This document shows, in pieces, positions 34,720 to 46,471 of a DNA stretch of 64,000 nt. Source of the stretch: Acidovorax radicis N35 (lineage in GTDB: Bacteria > Pseudomonadota > Gammaproteobacteria > Burkholderiales > Burkholderiaceae_C); the NCBI RefSeq assembly GCF_000204195.1, contig NZ_AFBG01000020.1, positions 186,001 to 250,000 of the forward strand. The letters run 5' to 3'. Made by a program: the position numbers and the translations under genes. Position 1 is the stretch's first letter. Every line of letters begins with the position of its first letter. The notes under the pieces were generated by a model. It made no database searches. It saw nothing but the letters and a program-made list of their open reading frames with translations, and was not told where the DNA came from.

Positions 34720-35934
34720 ATGCTGTTACCCGATTGGGCTGTGCTGAACGCCGCCATTGACTGGCTGGGCCACGGTTTGTGGAATCTGGCGTGGTGGCAG
34801 GTTGTCCTGTACACCCTGGCGACGACCCACATCACCATTGCGGCGGTCACGATTTTTCTGCACCGTGCACAGGCGCACCGTGCGCTGGATCTGCACGCCA
34901 TTCCCTCGCACTTTTTCCGCTTCTGGTTGTGGATCGGGACCGGCATGGTCACCAAGGAATGGGTCGCCATCCACCGCAAACACCACGCCAAGTGCGAAAC
35001 CGTGGACGACCCGCACAGCCCGCAGACGCGCGGCCTGGACACCGTGATGTGGCGCGGCGCCGAGTTGTACCGCGCCGAGTCCAAGAACATGGAGACCATG
35101 AAGAAGTTCGGCCACGGCACACCCGATGACTGGATGGAACGCAATGTCTATACCCGCTACGGCTGGCAGGGTGTGGGCCTTATGCTGATCCTGAACCTCG
35201 CATTGTTTGGCGCGCTTGGCGCCGCTGTGTGGGCGGTACAGATGCTCTGGATTCCGTTCTGGGCGGCGGGTGTGGTCAATGGTGTGGGCCATTATTGGGG
35301 CTACCGCAATTTCGAGGCGCAGGATGCCAGCACCAACCTTTCGCCCTGGGGCATCATCATTGGTGGTGAAGAGCTGCACAACAATCACCACACATACCCG
35401 ACGTCGGCCAAGTTCTCGGTCAAGCCCTATGAGTTCGACATTGGCTGGGTCTACATCACGCTGATGAAGAAAATCGGCTGGGCTACGGTCAAGAAGGTGC
35501 CGCCCAAGCTGCAGTTGGGCGACGTGAAACCCGTGGCCGATGAAAAGACGCTGGAGGCTTTGATTGCCAACCGCTACGAGGTGATGGCGGGCTACGCCCG
35601 TGGGGTGCGCCAGGCTTGCAAGGAAGAAATCGCTGCACTCAAGGCTCGCCAGGCCGATGTCTCGGTGCTCAAGGCGGCCAAGCGCTGGCTGCCCCGCGAC
35701 GCGGAGAAGGTGCCAGCCGTGGCGCTGCCACAGCTGGCGCAGGCCCGCGCGGCGCACCCGGCGCTCGACAAGATGGTGACCATGCGCGAAGAGCTGCGTC
35801 AGCTGTGGCTCAACACTTCACAATCCCGCGAACAGCTCACCGCCGATTTGCAGGCGTGGTGCCGCCGGGCCGAGGAGAGTGGCATTGCCGCTTTGCGGGA
35901 GTTTTCGATCAGCCTGCGTGCGGCACGCGCCTGA
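34720..35934 (+). CDS. desA: membrane fatty-acid desaturase with extra C-terminal domain
   Basis: A 404-residue di-iron acyl-lipid or acyl-CoA desaturase of the delta-9 type, which introduces a double bond and adjusts membrane fluidity. The three histidine boxes are HRAQAHR, HRKHH and HNNHH. Hydrophobic segments flank them within residues ~1-255. From ~280 onward comes a soluble, helical ~120-residue tail ending in WLNTSQSREQLTADLQAWC and RRAEESGIAALREFSISLRA. That tail looks like the C-terminal end of ISL3-family transposases, an odd combination. ATG 34720 gives MLLPDWAVLN. A strong terminator follows. Confidence 0.88.
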   Translation: MLLPDWAVLNAAIDWLGHGLWNLAWWQVVLYTLATTHITIAAVTIFLHRAQAHRALDLHAIPSHFFRFWLWIGTGMVTKEWVAIHRKHHAKCETVDDPHSPQTRGLDTVMWRGAELYRAESKNMETMKKFGHGTPDDWMERNVYTRYGWQGVGLMLILNLALFGALGAAVWAVQMLWIPFWAAGVVNGVGHYWGYRNFEAQDASTNLSPWGIIIGGEELHNNHHTYPTSAKFSVKPYEFDIGWVYITLMKKIGWATVKKVPPKLQLGDVKPVADEKTLEALIANRYEVMAGYARGVRQACKEEIAALKARQADVSVLKAAKRWLPRDAEKVPAVALPQLAQARAAHPALDKMVTMREELRQLWLNTSQSREQLTADLQAWCRRAEESGIAALREFSISLRAARA

Positions 35935-35957
35935 GACCACCGGAGGCGGTTCTGTGC

Positions 35958-35991
35958 AAGGCCTTGCCTTCCCTGGCAAGGCCTTTTTTTT
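35958..35991 (+). terminator. rho-independent terminator of desaturase gene
   Basis: AAGGCCTTGCC-TTCCCT-GGCAAGGCCTT followed by T-run: an 11-bp perfect stem with eight T, 23 bp after the stop codon. Confidence 0.92.
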
Positions 35992-36001
35992 CACCCTTTG
36001 T

Positions 36002-36403
36002 TCATCGTGCGGCGTGCAACGCGCCATACGCTCCATCCGGCTGCTCTTTTTTGCGGCCCGCGAAGATCGTCCGCAGAAGCGCCCAAGCTTTCTGCCGCAG
36101 CCCGGCTTCGGGCATGCTTTCCACAATCTTGATCTCTGCGGGGCCGTCTGTGGTGCTGCTGAGTTGCATCCAGGTGGCCCGGTCATGCCTCGGCAGTGGC
36201 AATTGGGCACCTGCCTTCAAGACGGCCCGTGGTGGTGAGTGCACTGCGTATCCATAGGAGCAGGGGGCCGAAAGTATGGTGATTTCCCCCTGGGTGGTGT
36301 GCAAAACGCTGCCGGGCGGAAGGCAGACCCACAGGATTTGACCGGATGCGATGTGGACCGTGAAGGGGGCTGTGGTTGCCTTGGGGTGGATGTCCGTTTT
36401 CAT
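36002..36403 (-). CDS. small hypothetical protein (possibly DUF2917-like)
   Basis: A 133-residue soluble protein. The first ~75 residues look like a small beta-barrel (ASGQILWVCLPPGSVLHTTQGEITI), which recalls DUF2917 cupin-like proteins, though I am not sure. The C-terminus is basic and helical. ATG 36403 (MKTDIHPKATTAP) has AGGAG nine bases upstream. It is divergent from the MocR regulator gene, with 251 bp between them carrying a 9-bp inverted repeat. The usual logic for MocR-type genes makes it a candidate target of that regulator. Confidence 0.7.
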   Translation of the reverse strand: MKTDIHPKATTAPFTVHIASGQILWVCLPPGSVLHTTQGEITILSAPCSYGYAVHSPPRAVLKAGAQLPLPRHDRATWMQLSSTTDGPAEIKIVESMPEAGLRQKAWALLRTIFAGRKKEQPDGAYGALHAAR

Positions 36404-36481
36404 GGTGTAGATGCTCCTGGTGAAAAAGACTGTGAAAGGCTGTGGCGAGGGCTTTAGCGTAAGAAATGCCGTCCTGCGGCG

Positions 36482-36568
36482 ACAGATACACGCGTCAGCT
36501 TGGTGGGGTAGAACAGCCGCAATTGCTGGCGTGCTGTTATGGTTCTTTCTGTCCTTTCCTGTATCTGT
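36482..36568. promoter_or_regulatory. inverted repeat between divergent genes, possible MocR operator
   Basis: ACAGATACA (36482-36490) and TGTATCTGT (36560-36568) are perfect inverted copies, 69 bp apart, in the gap between the small gene and the MocR gene. Paired sites of this kind are a plausible binding arrangement for a dimeric GntR-type regulator. Confidence 0.45.
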
Positions 36569-36654
36569 ACCCGCAGGTGGCGTTAGGACACGATGCCTTT
36601 GCCTGCCGCCTCGCGCCTGCGTCTGGGCTGCAACAGTTTCCCGAGCTACGAGCC

Positions 36655-38166
36655 ATGTCACGTCTCTCTGATACCCGTATGACTCCCCTTTATCGCCAAC
36701 TGGCAGCTTTGTATGAACAGGCCATCGCTGCAGGCAGCCTGACGCCCGGCATGCGCATGCCATCCGTGCGCGAGCTGTGCCAGCGCCACCAGGTGAGCCT
36801 GACGACGGCGCTGCAGGTGCTGCGCCATCTTGAATCCCAGGGCCGTGTGGAAGCGCGCGAGCGCGTGGGCTACTTCGTGCGTGGGCTGGGCGGTGTGGTG
36901 CTACCGGGTGCGCGTGAGCCCGAGGTGCATGAACCCCTGGCCAGTGATCTCCATGTCTTTGCGGGTATCAACGAGCGCATTTCGGTTTTTCTGGACAAGG
37001 CCCGCCGTGCGGGTCCTCTGCCGCTGGACCTGGGCAGCGCGATGCCGGCACCCAGCCTGTTCGATGCGAAGGCGCTCAACCGGCTTGCGCAGGGCTTGCT
37101 GCGGGAGCAGCCGGACATCCTGGTGTATGGCCCATCGGCACCTACGACGCATCCCGAGTTCCAGCAAGCCATGGCGCGGCATGCGCTCACCTTTGGGGTC
37201 TGTGTGGCCCCTGCAGACATTGGCGCAACCCATGGAAACTCCGAGGCGGTCAACTTGGCCCTGGATGCGGTGGCCGAGCCGGGCGATGTGATTGCCGTCG
37301 AATCGCCCACCTTCTTCGGCATCCTCCAGGCCATCGAGGTGCGTGGGCTGCGCGCGCTGGAGATCCCCTGCAGCCCCCACACCGGCATATCACTGGAGGC
37401 GCTGGAGCTGGCTGCACGCAACGAGCCCCGGCTCAGGGGCGTGGTGGTGGTGCCCCATTTGCAGATGCCGCAGGGCAGCGTGATGCCCGACGCACACAAG
37501 GAGCGCCTGGTGGCCCTGTGCGTGGAGCACGGCCTGGCCCTCATCGAGGACGATATCTACCGCGAGTTCGTGGAGTCCCCGCACGTTCTGCGTCCGGCCA
37601 AGGCCTGGGACCGTCAGGGGGATGCGGGCCAGGTGATCTACTGTGCCTCACTCAGCAAGAGTTTTGCCCCGGGCCTGCGCCAGGGCTGGATGAGTGCGGG
37701 GCGCTGGCAGTCCCGGGTGCAGATGCTCAAGTTCGCCCGCACGCGCAACATGCAGACGTGGTCGCAGCTGCTGGCCGCGCGCAGCGTGGATTCCCCGGCC
37801 TACGAACGCCACATGCGCCGCATGCGCGCGCAACTGCGCGTCCAGCGGGAGCAGTCCGCGCGGGCTGTGGCCCGCTACTTTCCGGCGGGTACGCGGCTGA
37901 GCCTGCCGCCGGGTGGGTTGAGCCTGTGGCTGGAGCTGCCGGTCGGCATCTCGTCCACACGGCTTTACGACCAGGCGCTGCTGAGCGGCATACGTATTGC
38001 CCCTGGGCCCATGTTCACCAACACGGGGCGCTATGAGCATTTTCTGCGCCTGAGTTGCGGCATGCCCTTCACGACGCAGGTGGAGGAGGGCTACCGCACG
38101 CTGGGCGCCTTGATGGCGGATCAACTGGCCGCGCAGCAGCCCTTTCCGTCGCGCAATGCTGCGTAG
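36655..38166 (+). CDS. MocR-family PLP-dependent transcriptional regulator
   Basis: A 503-residue GntR/aminotransferase fusion. An N-terminal winged helix (~8-75) carries TPLYRQLAALYEQAI, MRMPSVRELCQRHQVSLTTA and LESQGRVEARERVGYFV. A class I aminotransferase-like domain (~95-495) follows, with GATHGNSEAVNLALDAV and the PLP lysine in CASLSKSFAPGLR. MocR proteins bind PLP and an amino-acid-like ligand to switch nearby genes. I use ATG 36655 (MSRLSDTRMTPLYRQ); ATG 36679 is an alternative. Divergent orientation to the small gene at 36002-36403 suggests a local target. A terminator follows. Confidence 0.9.
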   Translation: MSRLSDTRMTPLYRQLAALYEQAIAAGSLTPGMRMPSVRELCQRHQVSLTTALQVLRHLESQGRVEARERVGYFVRGLGGVVLPGAREPEVHEPLASDLHVFAGINERISVFLDKARRAGPLPLDLGSAMPAPSLFDAKALNRLAQGLLREQPDILVYGPSAPTTHPEFQQAMARHALTFGVCVAPADIGATHGNSEAVNLALDAVAEPGDVIAVESPTFFGILQAIEVRGLRALEIPCSPHTGISLEALELAARNEPRLRGVVVVPHLQMPQGSVMPDAHKERLVALCVEHGLALIEDDIYREFVESPHVLRPAKAWDRQGDAGQVIYCASLSKSFAPGLRQGWMSAGRWQSRVQMLKFARTRNMQTWSQLLAARSVDSPAYERHMRRMRAQLRVQREQSARAVARYFPAGTRLSLPPGGLSLWLELPVGISSTRLYDQALLSGIRIAPGPMFTNTGRYEHFLRLSCGMPFTTQVEEGYRTLGALMADQLAAQQPFPSRNAA

Positions 38167-38196
38167 GGCAAGCAGGCGCAGGCAAAGAACAGGCAT

Positions 38197-38228
38197 AAAA
38201 AAACCGCCCGGGGTCCGGGCGGTTTTTT
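38197..38228. terminator. bidirectional terminator between MocR gene and rpmG
   Basis: AAAAAA before CCGCCCGG-GGT-CCGGGCGG and TTTTTT after it. With A-run and T-run on both sides it can stop transcription in both directions, serving the convergent MocR and rpmB-rpmG units. Confidence 0.92.
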
Positions 38229-38250
38229 GGGGGAAGACGAGGCTGAGCGA

Positions 38251-38421
38251 TTACTTCAGCTTCATTTCCTTGTATTCCACGTGCTTGCGAGCTTTTGGAT
38301 CAAATTTCATGATCAGCATTTTCTCGGGCATGGTCTTCTTGTTCTTGGTCGTGGTGTAGAAGTGACCAGTACCCGCAGTGGATTCCAGCTTGATCTTGTC
38401 GCGTCCGCCTTTGCTTGCCAT
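38251..38421 (-). CDS. rpmG: 50S ribosomal protein L33
   Basis: A 56-residue ribosomal protein reading [20 protein letters not shown] at the N-terminus and ending [10 protein letters not shown], the standard length for L33 in proteobacteria. ATG 38421 has AGGAG upstream. It is 11 bp after rpmB, in the conserved rpmB-rpmG pair. This copy has no CxxC zinc ribbons (the C-minus form), as usual for the constitutive L33 in this group. Confidence 0.97.
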   Translation of the reverse strand: MASKGGRDKIKLESTAGTGHFYTTTKNKKTMPEKMLIMKFDPKARKHVEYKEMKLK

Positions 38422-38432
38422 GGTGCTTCTCC

Positions 38433-38666
38433 TTAAGCCTGACCACGTGCGCGCAGGTCTGCGAGCACCGAGTCGATACCGTTCTTGTCGATCAAACGCA
38501 GGGCAGCGCTCGAAACACGCAGGCGAACCCAGCGGTTTTCGGTCTCAACCCAGAAACGGCGGTATTGCAGGTTCGGCAGGAACCGGCGCTTGGTTTTGTT
38601 GTTGGCGTGGGAAACATTGTTCCCCGTCATGGGCTTCTTGCCCGTTACGTCGCAGACGCGTGCCAT
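38433..38666 (-). CDS. rpmB: 50S ribosomal protein L28
   Basis: A 77-residue large-subunit protein. [20 protein letters not shown] is the family start, and [12 protein letters not shown] and [16 protein letters not shown] complete the signature. It sits upstream of rpmG in a two-gene operon. A TATAAT promoter on the minus strand lies ~150 bp upstream inside the gap and trxB end. Confidence 0.98.
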   Translation of the reverse strand: MARVCDVTGKKPMTGNNVSHANNKTKRRFLPNLQYRRFWVETENRWVRLRVSSAALRLIDKNGIDSVLADLRARGQA

Positions 38667-38822
38667 GAGGACACTCCGATACTTTTAACGGCCGCTCGCT
38701 GGGCCCTGGACTTGTTTGCCCAGGTTGGCTTGCGGCCTCACCTCGCCAGAAAGGGTGGCGGTAACCCGATTTGCCTTTTTCGAAAGGACCGCAAAAACGG
38801 GCCGAATTCAGCAAAGCCGCAG

Positions 38823-39946
<1,124 letters not shown>

Positions 39947-39999
39947 TCATAACCCGCTGCGGCTCCGGTTGGGTCGCGCCCCTGAGAGGAGATGTTTTC

Positions 40000-40677
40000 A
40001 TGTCGACGATGTTGTCCAACCTGGACCTGCTGCGCCGGGTGCCCTTGTTCTCGCTGCTGACGGTGGCCCAGGCCGAGGTGATCAGCGGTGCGGTGATCAA
40101 GCGCCGGTTCAAGCGCGGCGAGCCTTTGGTGGAGCAGGGGCAAAAATCCAACGCCCTGTATATCCTGCTCACGGGGCGCGCCAGGGTGATGACCTCCGAC
40201 AGCCGGGGGCGCGAGGTGATCCTGGCCACGCTCTCGCAGGGTGACTACCTGGGCGAGATGAGCATCATCGACAACGAACCCCATTCGGCCACGGTGCGCG
40301 CCGAGGTGCAGACCGACGTGCTCATGCTGGGCCGCGCCGAGTTCGCCCGCTGCCTGACCGAGAACGCCTCGATGTCGCTGGTCGTGATGCGGGGGCTGGT
40401 CAAGCGCCTGCGCCATGCCGACCGCAAGATCGAGTCACTGGCGTTGCTGGACGTGTATGGGCGCGTGGCCCATGCCCTGCTGGACTTTGCAATACCCGAT
40501 GCCCAGGGCCAGTTGGTGATCAAGGACAAAATCTCCCGGCAGGACCTGGCCAAGATGGTGGGGGCCTCGCGCGAGATGGTCAGCCGCGTGATGAAAGACC
40601 TGGAAGAGCGTGGCTTCATCGAGGCGCTGCCCAGTGGTGCCACGCTGCTCAAGGACCGCCTGAACGCGCTGGGCTGA
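40000..40677 (+). CDS. Crp/Fnr-family transcriptional regulator
   Basis: A 225-residue regulator. The cyclic-nucleotide-binding-type beta-roll (~20-120) includes [25 protein letters not shown] and [20 protein letters not shown]-terminal helix-turn-helix (~165-215) includes [20 protein letters not shown]. There is no N-terminal cysteine cluster, so it is not an oxygen-sensing Fnr. It might bind a cyclic nucleotide or act as a ligand-independent dimer. It lies between trxB and ftsK. ATG 40000 has GAGGAGA upstream. Confidence 0.88.
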   Translation: MSTMLSNLDLLRRVPLFSLLTVAQAEVISGAVIKRRFKRGEPLVEQGQKSNALYILLTGRARVMTSDSRGREVILATLSQGDYLGEMSIIDNEPHSATVRAEVQTDVLMLGRAEFARCLTENASMSLVVMRGLVKRLRHADRKIESLALLDVYGRVAHALLDFAIPDAQGQLVIKDKISRQDLAKMVGASREMVSRVMKDLEERGFIEALPSGATLLKDRLNALG

Positions 40678-40750
40678 ACGCCGAGCCAGCGGATGTCAGC
40701 CCAGGCGCCAATCCCTTGTGGTGCATGGGGTAAGCTCGCCCGGCACGCTT

Positions 40751-43087
<2,337 letters not shown>

Positions 43088-43137
43088 ATGACCCACGCAG
43101 GGCGCCAAGCCCGGCCCGTGCCCCACAGGAGTTTTTG

Positions 43138-43770
43138 TTGAAAAAGACCGTTACTGCAATTTTGATAGCTGCCAGCGCAACACTGGCAAGCGCTGATGGC
43201 CTGAAAAGCCTGGAATCGTTCATGAAGGGCACGCAAACGGGCAAGGCGGATTTCACGCAGACCGTGACTTCGCCTCCCAAGGATGGCCAAACTGCACGCA
43301 CCAAGACATCGACCGGCAGCTTTGAGTTTCAGCGCCCCGGGCGCTTCAAGTTCGTCTACAAGAAACCTTTCGAGCAGACCATCGTGGCCGATGGCCAGAC
43401 TCTGTGGCTTTACGACGTGGACCTGAACCAGGTCACCCAGCGCTCGCAGTCCCAGGCGCTCGGCAGCACGCCCGCCGCGCTGCTGGCATCGGCCCCCGAC
43501 CTGTCGGCGCTCAAGGCCGAGTTCACGCTGGAGACCTCGCCCGACCAGGAAGGCCTGCAGTGGGTGCTGGCCAGCCCCAAGACCAGGGACGGCCAGCTCA
43601 AGAGTGTGCGTGTGGGCTTTGCGGGTGACCAACTGGCGGCGCTCGACATCCTGGACAGCTTTGGCCAGCGCTCGCTGATTCGTTTCACCGGCATGCAGGC
43701 CAACGCGGCGTTGCCGGCCAGCACCTTCCAGTTCAAGCCGCCCGCCGGGGCGGATGTGGTCAAACAGTAA
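43138..43770 (+). CDS. lolA: outer-membrane lipoprotein carrier protein LolA
   Basis: A 210-residue periplasmic chaperone that carries lipoproteins from LolCDE to LolB. The mature beta-rich body shows KADFTQTV, STGSFEFQRPGRFKFVYKKP and DGQTLWLYDVDLNQVTQR. I set the start at TTG 43138 (MKKTVTAILIAAS), with AGGAG six bases upstream; no suitable ATG exists. The codons for the hydrophobic signal peptide and its cleavage region coincide with dispersed element copy A8, so the element apparently forms part of the export signal. Another element copy (A9) fills the gap to rarA. Confidence 0.93.
   Translation: MKKTVTAILIAASATLASADGLKSLESFMKGTQTGKADFTQTVTSPPKDGQTARTKTSTGSFEFQRPGRFKFVYKKPFEQTIVADGQTLWLYDVDLNQVTQRSQSQALGSTPAALLASAPDLSALKAEFTLETSPDQEGLQWVLASPKTRDGQLKSVRVGFAGDQLAALDILDSFGQRSLIRFTGMQANAALPASTFQFKPPAGADVVKQ
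43152..43209 (+). repeat. dispersed palindromic element, copy A8 (lolA signal peptide)
   Basis: TTTTGATAGCTGCCAGCG, then CAACACTGGCAAGCGCTGATGGCC and TGAAAAG. It codes for ILIAASATLASADGLKS in lolA. The 5' hairpin arm is partly lost. Confidence 0.75.
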
Positions 43771-43773
43771 GTC

Positions 43774-43839
43774 GCTGCGAAAAAGATAGCTGCCCGCGCT
43801 TTATGGGTAAGCGCTAGAGTCCAATTTTGCTTGAAAATC
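43774..43839 (+). repeat. dispersed palindromic element, copy A9 (lolA-rarA gap)
   Basis: GATAGCTGCCCGCGCTTTAT, GGTAAGCGCTAGAGTCC, AATTTTGCTTGAAAATC. This is the best intergenic example of the complete central palindrome and tail. Confidence 0.92.
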
Positions 43840-43863
43840 AGCTGACGTAGACAGGACACGAAC

Positions 43864-45216
43864 ATGGCAGCACGCAGTGCCTCTGCCGCACCTTCCCAGG
43901 CCCACCCCTCGGCCCATCAGCCCCTGGCCGAGCGCCTGCGGCCCCGCACGTTGGGCGAGGTGATTGGGCAGCAGCATGTGCTGGGCCCGGGCATGCCGCT
44001 GCGGCTCGCGTTTGAATCGGGCCGTCCGCACAGCTGCATCCTCTGGGGGCCGCCGGGTGTAGGCAAGACCACCATCGCGCGGCTCATGGCCGATGCCTTC
44101 GACGCGCAGTTCATCAGCATCAGTGCCGTGCTGGGTGGGGTCAAGGACATCCGCGAGGCCGTGGAGCGCGCCGAGGCGGCGCGCGATGGCCTGATGCAGC
44201 AGCGCACCATCGTGTTCGTCGATGAAGTGCACCGCTTCAACAAGAGTCAGCAAGATGCCTTCCTGCCGCATGTCGAGTCAGGCCTGTTCACCTTCATCGG
44301 CGCCACCACCGAGAACCCTTCGTTCGAGGTGAATTCCGCGCTGCTGTCGCGTGCTGCGGTGTATGTGCTGCAACCGCTGTCCGAAGAGGATTTGAAGCAA
44401 ATAGTGGCCCTGGCGCAGGCAGAGAAAGCGCTACAAGCTATCGAAGATGTAGCAATAGACCGCCTGGTGGCTTATGCCGATGGCGATGCCCGCCGCCTGC
44501 TCAACACGCTCGAAACCCTGGCCATGGCAGCCACGCAGGAGAAGCTGGCCGAGATCACCGACGCCTGGCTGCTCAAGGTGCTGGGCGAACGCATGCGCCG
44601 CTACGACAAGGGTGGCGAGCAGTTCTACGACACCATCAGCGCGCTGCACAAATCCGTGCGCGGCTCCGACCCGGACGCCGCTCTGTACTGGCTGGTGCGC
44701 ATGCTCGATGGCGGCGCCGACCCGCGCTACATGGCGCGGCGCCTGGTGCGCATGGCCAGCGAAGACATCGGCCTGGCCGACCCGCGTGCGCTGCGCCTGG
44801 CGCTGGACGCGACCGAGGTCTACGAACGCCTGGGCAGCCCCGAGGGCGAACTGGCCCTGGCCGAATGTGTGGTGTACCTGGCGATGGCGCCCAAGTCCAA
44901 CGCTGTCTACAAGGCCTACAACGCCGCCCGCGCCTGGGTGAAGCAGGATGGCACCCGCCCGGTGCCCATGCACCTGCGCAATGCACCGACCAAGCTCATG
45001 AAAGAGCTCGACTACGGCAAGGGCTACCGCTACGCGCACGACGAAGAGGGCGGCTTTGCCGCGGGCGAAAACTACCTGCCCGAGGGCATGCCGACGCCCG
45101 GTTTTTATGCGCCGGTGGAGCGGGGCCTCGAAATCAAGATTGCACAGAAGTTGCGTGAGCTGCGCGCGCGCAATGTTTCAGCAGATTTTGAGGACGGATC
45201 GGACGAAAAGTCCTGA
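43864..45216 (+). CDS. rarA: replication-associated recombination protein RarA
   Basis: A 450-residue AAA+ ATPase (MgsA/WRNIP1 family) acting at stalled replication forks. Walker A is GPPGVGKTT (62-70) and Walker B is FVDEVHRFN. Sensor-1 lies in FIGATTENPSFEVNSAL. The C-terminal tetramerisation region contains MASEDIGLADPRAL and ECVVYLAMAPKSNAVYKAY. Dispersed element copy A10 codes for the residues around ALAQAEKALQAIEDVAI in the lid region, in frame. ATG 43864 gives MAARSASAAPS. Confidence 0.96.
   Translation: MAARSASAAPSQAHPSAHQPLAERLRPRTLGEVIGQQHVLGPGMPLRLAFESGRPHSCILWGPPGVGKTTIARLMADAFDAQFISISAVLGGVKDIREAVERAEAARDGLMQQRTIVFVDEVHRFNKSQQDAFLPHVESGLFTFIGATTENPSFEVNSALLSRAAVYVLQPLSEEDLKQIVALAQAEKALQAIEDVAIDRLVAYADGDARRLLNTLETLAMAATQEKLAEITDAWLLKVLGERMRRYDKGGEQFYDTISALHKSVRGSDPDAALYWLVRMLDGGADPRYMARRLVRMASEDIGLADPRALRLALDATEVYERLGSPEGELALAECVVYLAMAPKSNAVYKAYNAARAWVKQDGTRPVPMHLRNAPTKLMKELDYGKGYRYAHDEEGGFAAGENYLPEGMPTPGFYAPVERGLEIKIAQKLRELRARNVSADFEDGSDEKS
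44392..44456 (-). repeat. dispersed palindromic element, copy A10 (inside rarA)
   Basis: Minus strand: TTGCTACATCTTCGATAGC, TTGTAGCGCTTTCTCTGCC, TGCGCCAGGGCC, TATTTGCTTCAAATC. All modules are in order, and it is translated in frame on the opposite strand of rarA. Confidence 0.88.
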
Positions 45217-45528
45217 GCCCGGCCCGCAAAGGCCGCAATCCGTGTCATGCTGATTTGGCATGAGGCTGGTAATAAGTTTGCACATCAATTTTCCTGCTTG
45301 CATCATGTGAGCTTATGGATTGCGTTGCCCGCTGATGTGCCGCCAACCCGAGGGAAAACCCCGCCCGGCTTGGTGGGGGCCGCTTGTGACTACTCGCTAC
45401 AATCCCGTCCACAAACCCGCACAGCTGCACTTCTGGCGGGTTTTTTGCTAGATGGCAGTCGGGCCCACAAGGCTGTACCGATTCCGGTGCCAAAGCGGTG
45501 GGTACGTTACAAACGAAGGACTTCTCTT
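45217..45528. other. 312-bp region upstream of liv operon
   Basis: Between rarA and livH. It contains a TACAAT -10-like hexamer (45398-45403), the hairpin with T-run at 45415-45446, and A/T-rich DNA around 45265-45320 that may hold an upstream promoter. No gene is apparent. No leader peptide rich in branched amino acids was found. Confidence 0.6.
45415..45446 (+). terminator. terminator-like hairpin in liv leader
   Basis: ACCCGC ... GCGGGT followed by TTTTT, about 90 bp before livH and directly after a -10-like TACAAT. The loop is 15 nt, so the stem is modest. It may be the rarA terminator or an attenuator for the liv operon. Confidence 0.5.
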
Positions 45529-46458
45529 ATGGACATTTTGCTGCAACAGATCATCAACGGTCTGGTACTCGGCAGCATGTACGCCTTGATAGCCTTGGGC
45601 TACACGATGGTGTACGGCATTATTCAGCTGATCAATTTCGCCCACGGCGAAGTGCTCATGATCGGGGCTCTGACCAGTTGGAGCTGTATAGGAATGATGC
45701 AGGGCGCAATGCCCGGCGCCCCCGGCTGGGTCATCCTGCTGCTCGCGACCATCATTGCCTGCGTGGTCGCAGCCACCCTCAACTTCGTGATCGAAAAAGT
45801 GGCTTACCGCCCTCTGCGCAGCAGTCCTCGCCTGGCGCCCCTGATCACGGCCATCGGCATGTCGATCCTGCTGCAGACGCTGGCCATGATCATCTGGAAG
45901 CCCAACTACAAACCCTATCCGACGATGCTGCCCAGCTCGCCCTTCGAGATCGGCGGCGCGTTCATCACCCCCACCCAGATCCTGATCCTGGGTGTGACCG
46001 CGGTGGCCCTGGCCTCGCTGGTGTACCTGGTCAACCACACCAACCTCGGCCGCGCCATGCGCGCCACGGCCGAGAACCCGCGCGTTGCGTCCCTGATGGG
46101 CGTGAAGCCTGACATGGTGATCTCCGCCACCTTCATCATCGGCGCCATCCTGGCAGCCGTCGCCGGCATCATGTATGCCTCCAACTACGGCACGGCGCAG
46201 CACACCATGGGCTTCCTGCCCGGCCTCAAGGCTTTCACGGCGGCCGTGTTCGGCGGCATCGGCAATCTGGCGGGCGCAGTGGTGGGCGGCATTCTGCTGG
46301 GCCTCATCGAAGCCATCGGCTCGGGCTACATCGGCACCTTGACGGGCGGCCTCCTGGGCAGCCACTACACCGACATCTTTGCGTTCATCGTGCTCATCAT
46401 CATCCTGACGCTGCGACCCTCGGGCCTGCTGGGTGAGCGTGTGGCCGATCGCGCCTGA
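45529..46458 (+). CDS. livH: branched-chain amino-acid ABC transporter permease LivH
   Basis: A 309-residue inner-membrane permease of the LivH type with about eight hydrophobic helices. MDILLQQIINGLVLGSMYALIALGYTMV is the classic start, and NFAHGEVLMIGA and FGGIGNLAGAVVGGILLGLIEA are conserved. With LivM it forms the channel for branched-chain or related amino acids. ATG 45529 has GAAGGA upstream. It is the first gene of livHMGF. Confidence 0.95.
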   Translation: MDILLQQIINGLVLGSMYALIALGYTMVYGIIQLINFAHGEVLMIGALTSWSCIGMMQGAMPGAPGWVILLLATIIACVVAATLNFVIEKVAYRPLRSSPRLAPLITAIGMSILLQTLAMIIWKPNYKPYPTMLPSSPFEIGGAFITPTQILILGVTAVALASLVYLVNHTNLGRAMRATAENPRVASLMGVKPDMVISATFIIGAILAAVAGIMYASNYGTAQHTMGFLPGLKAFTAAVFGGIGNLAGAVVGGILLGLIEAIGSGYIGTLTGGLLGSHYTDIFAFIVLIIILTLRPSGLLGERVADRA

Positions 46459-46471
46459 GGAGCCCCACACC

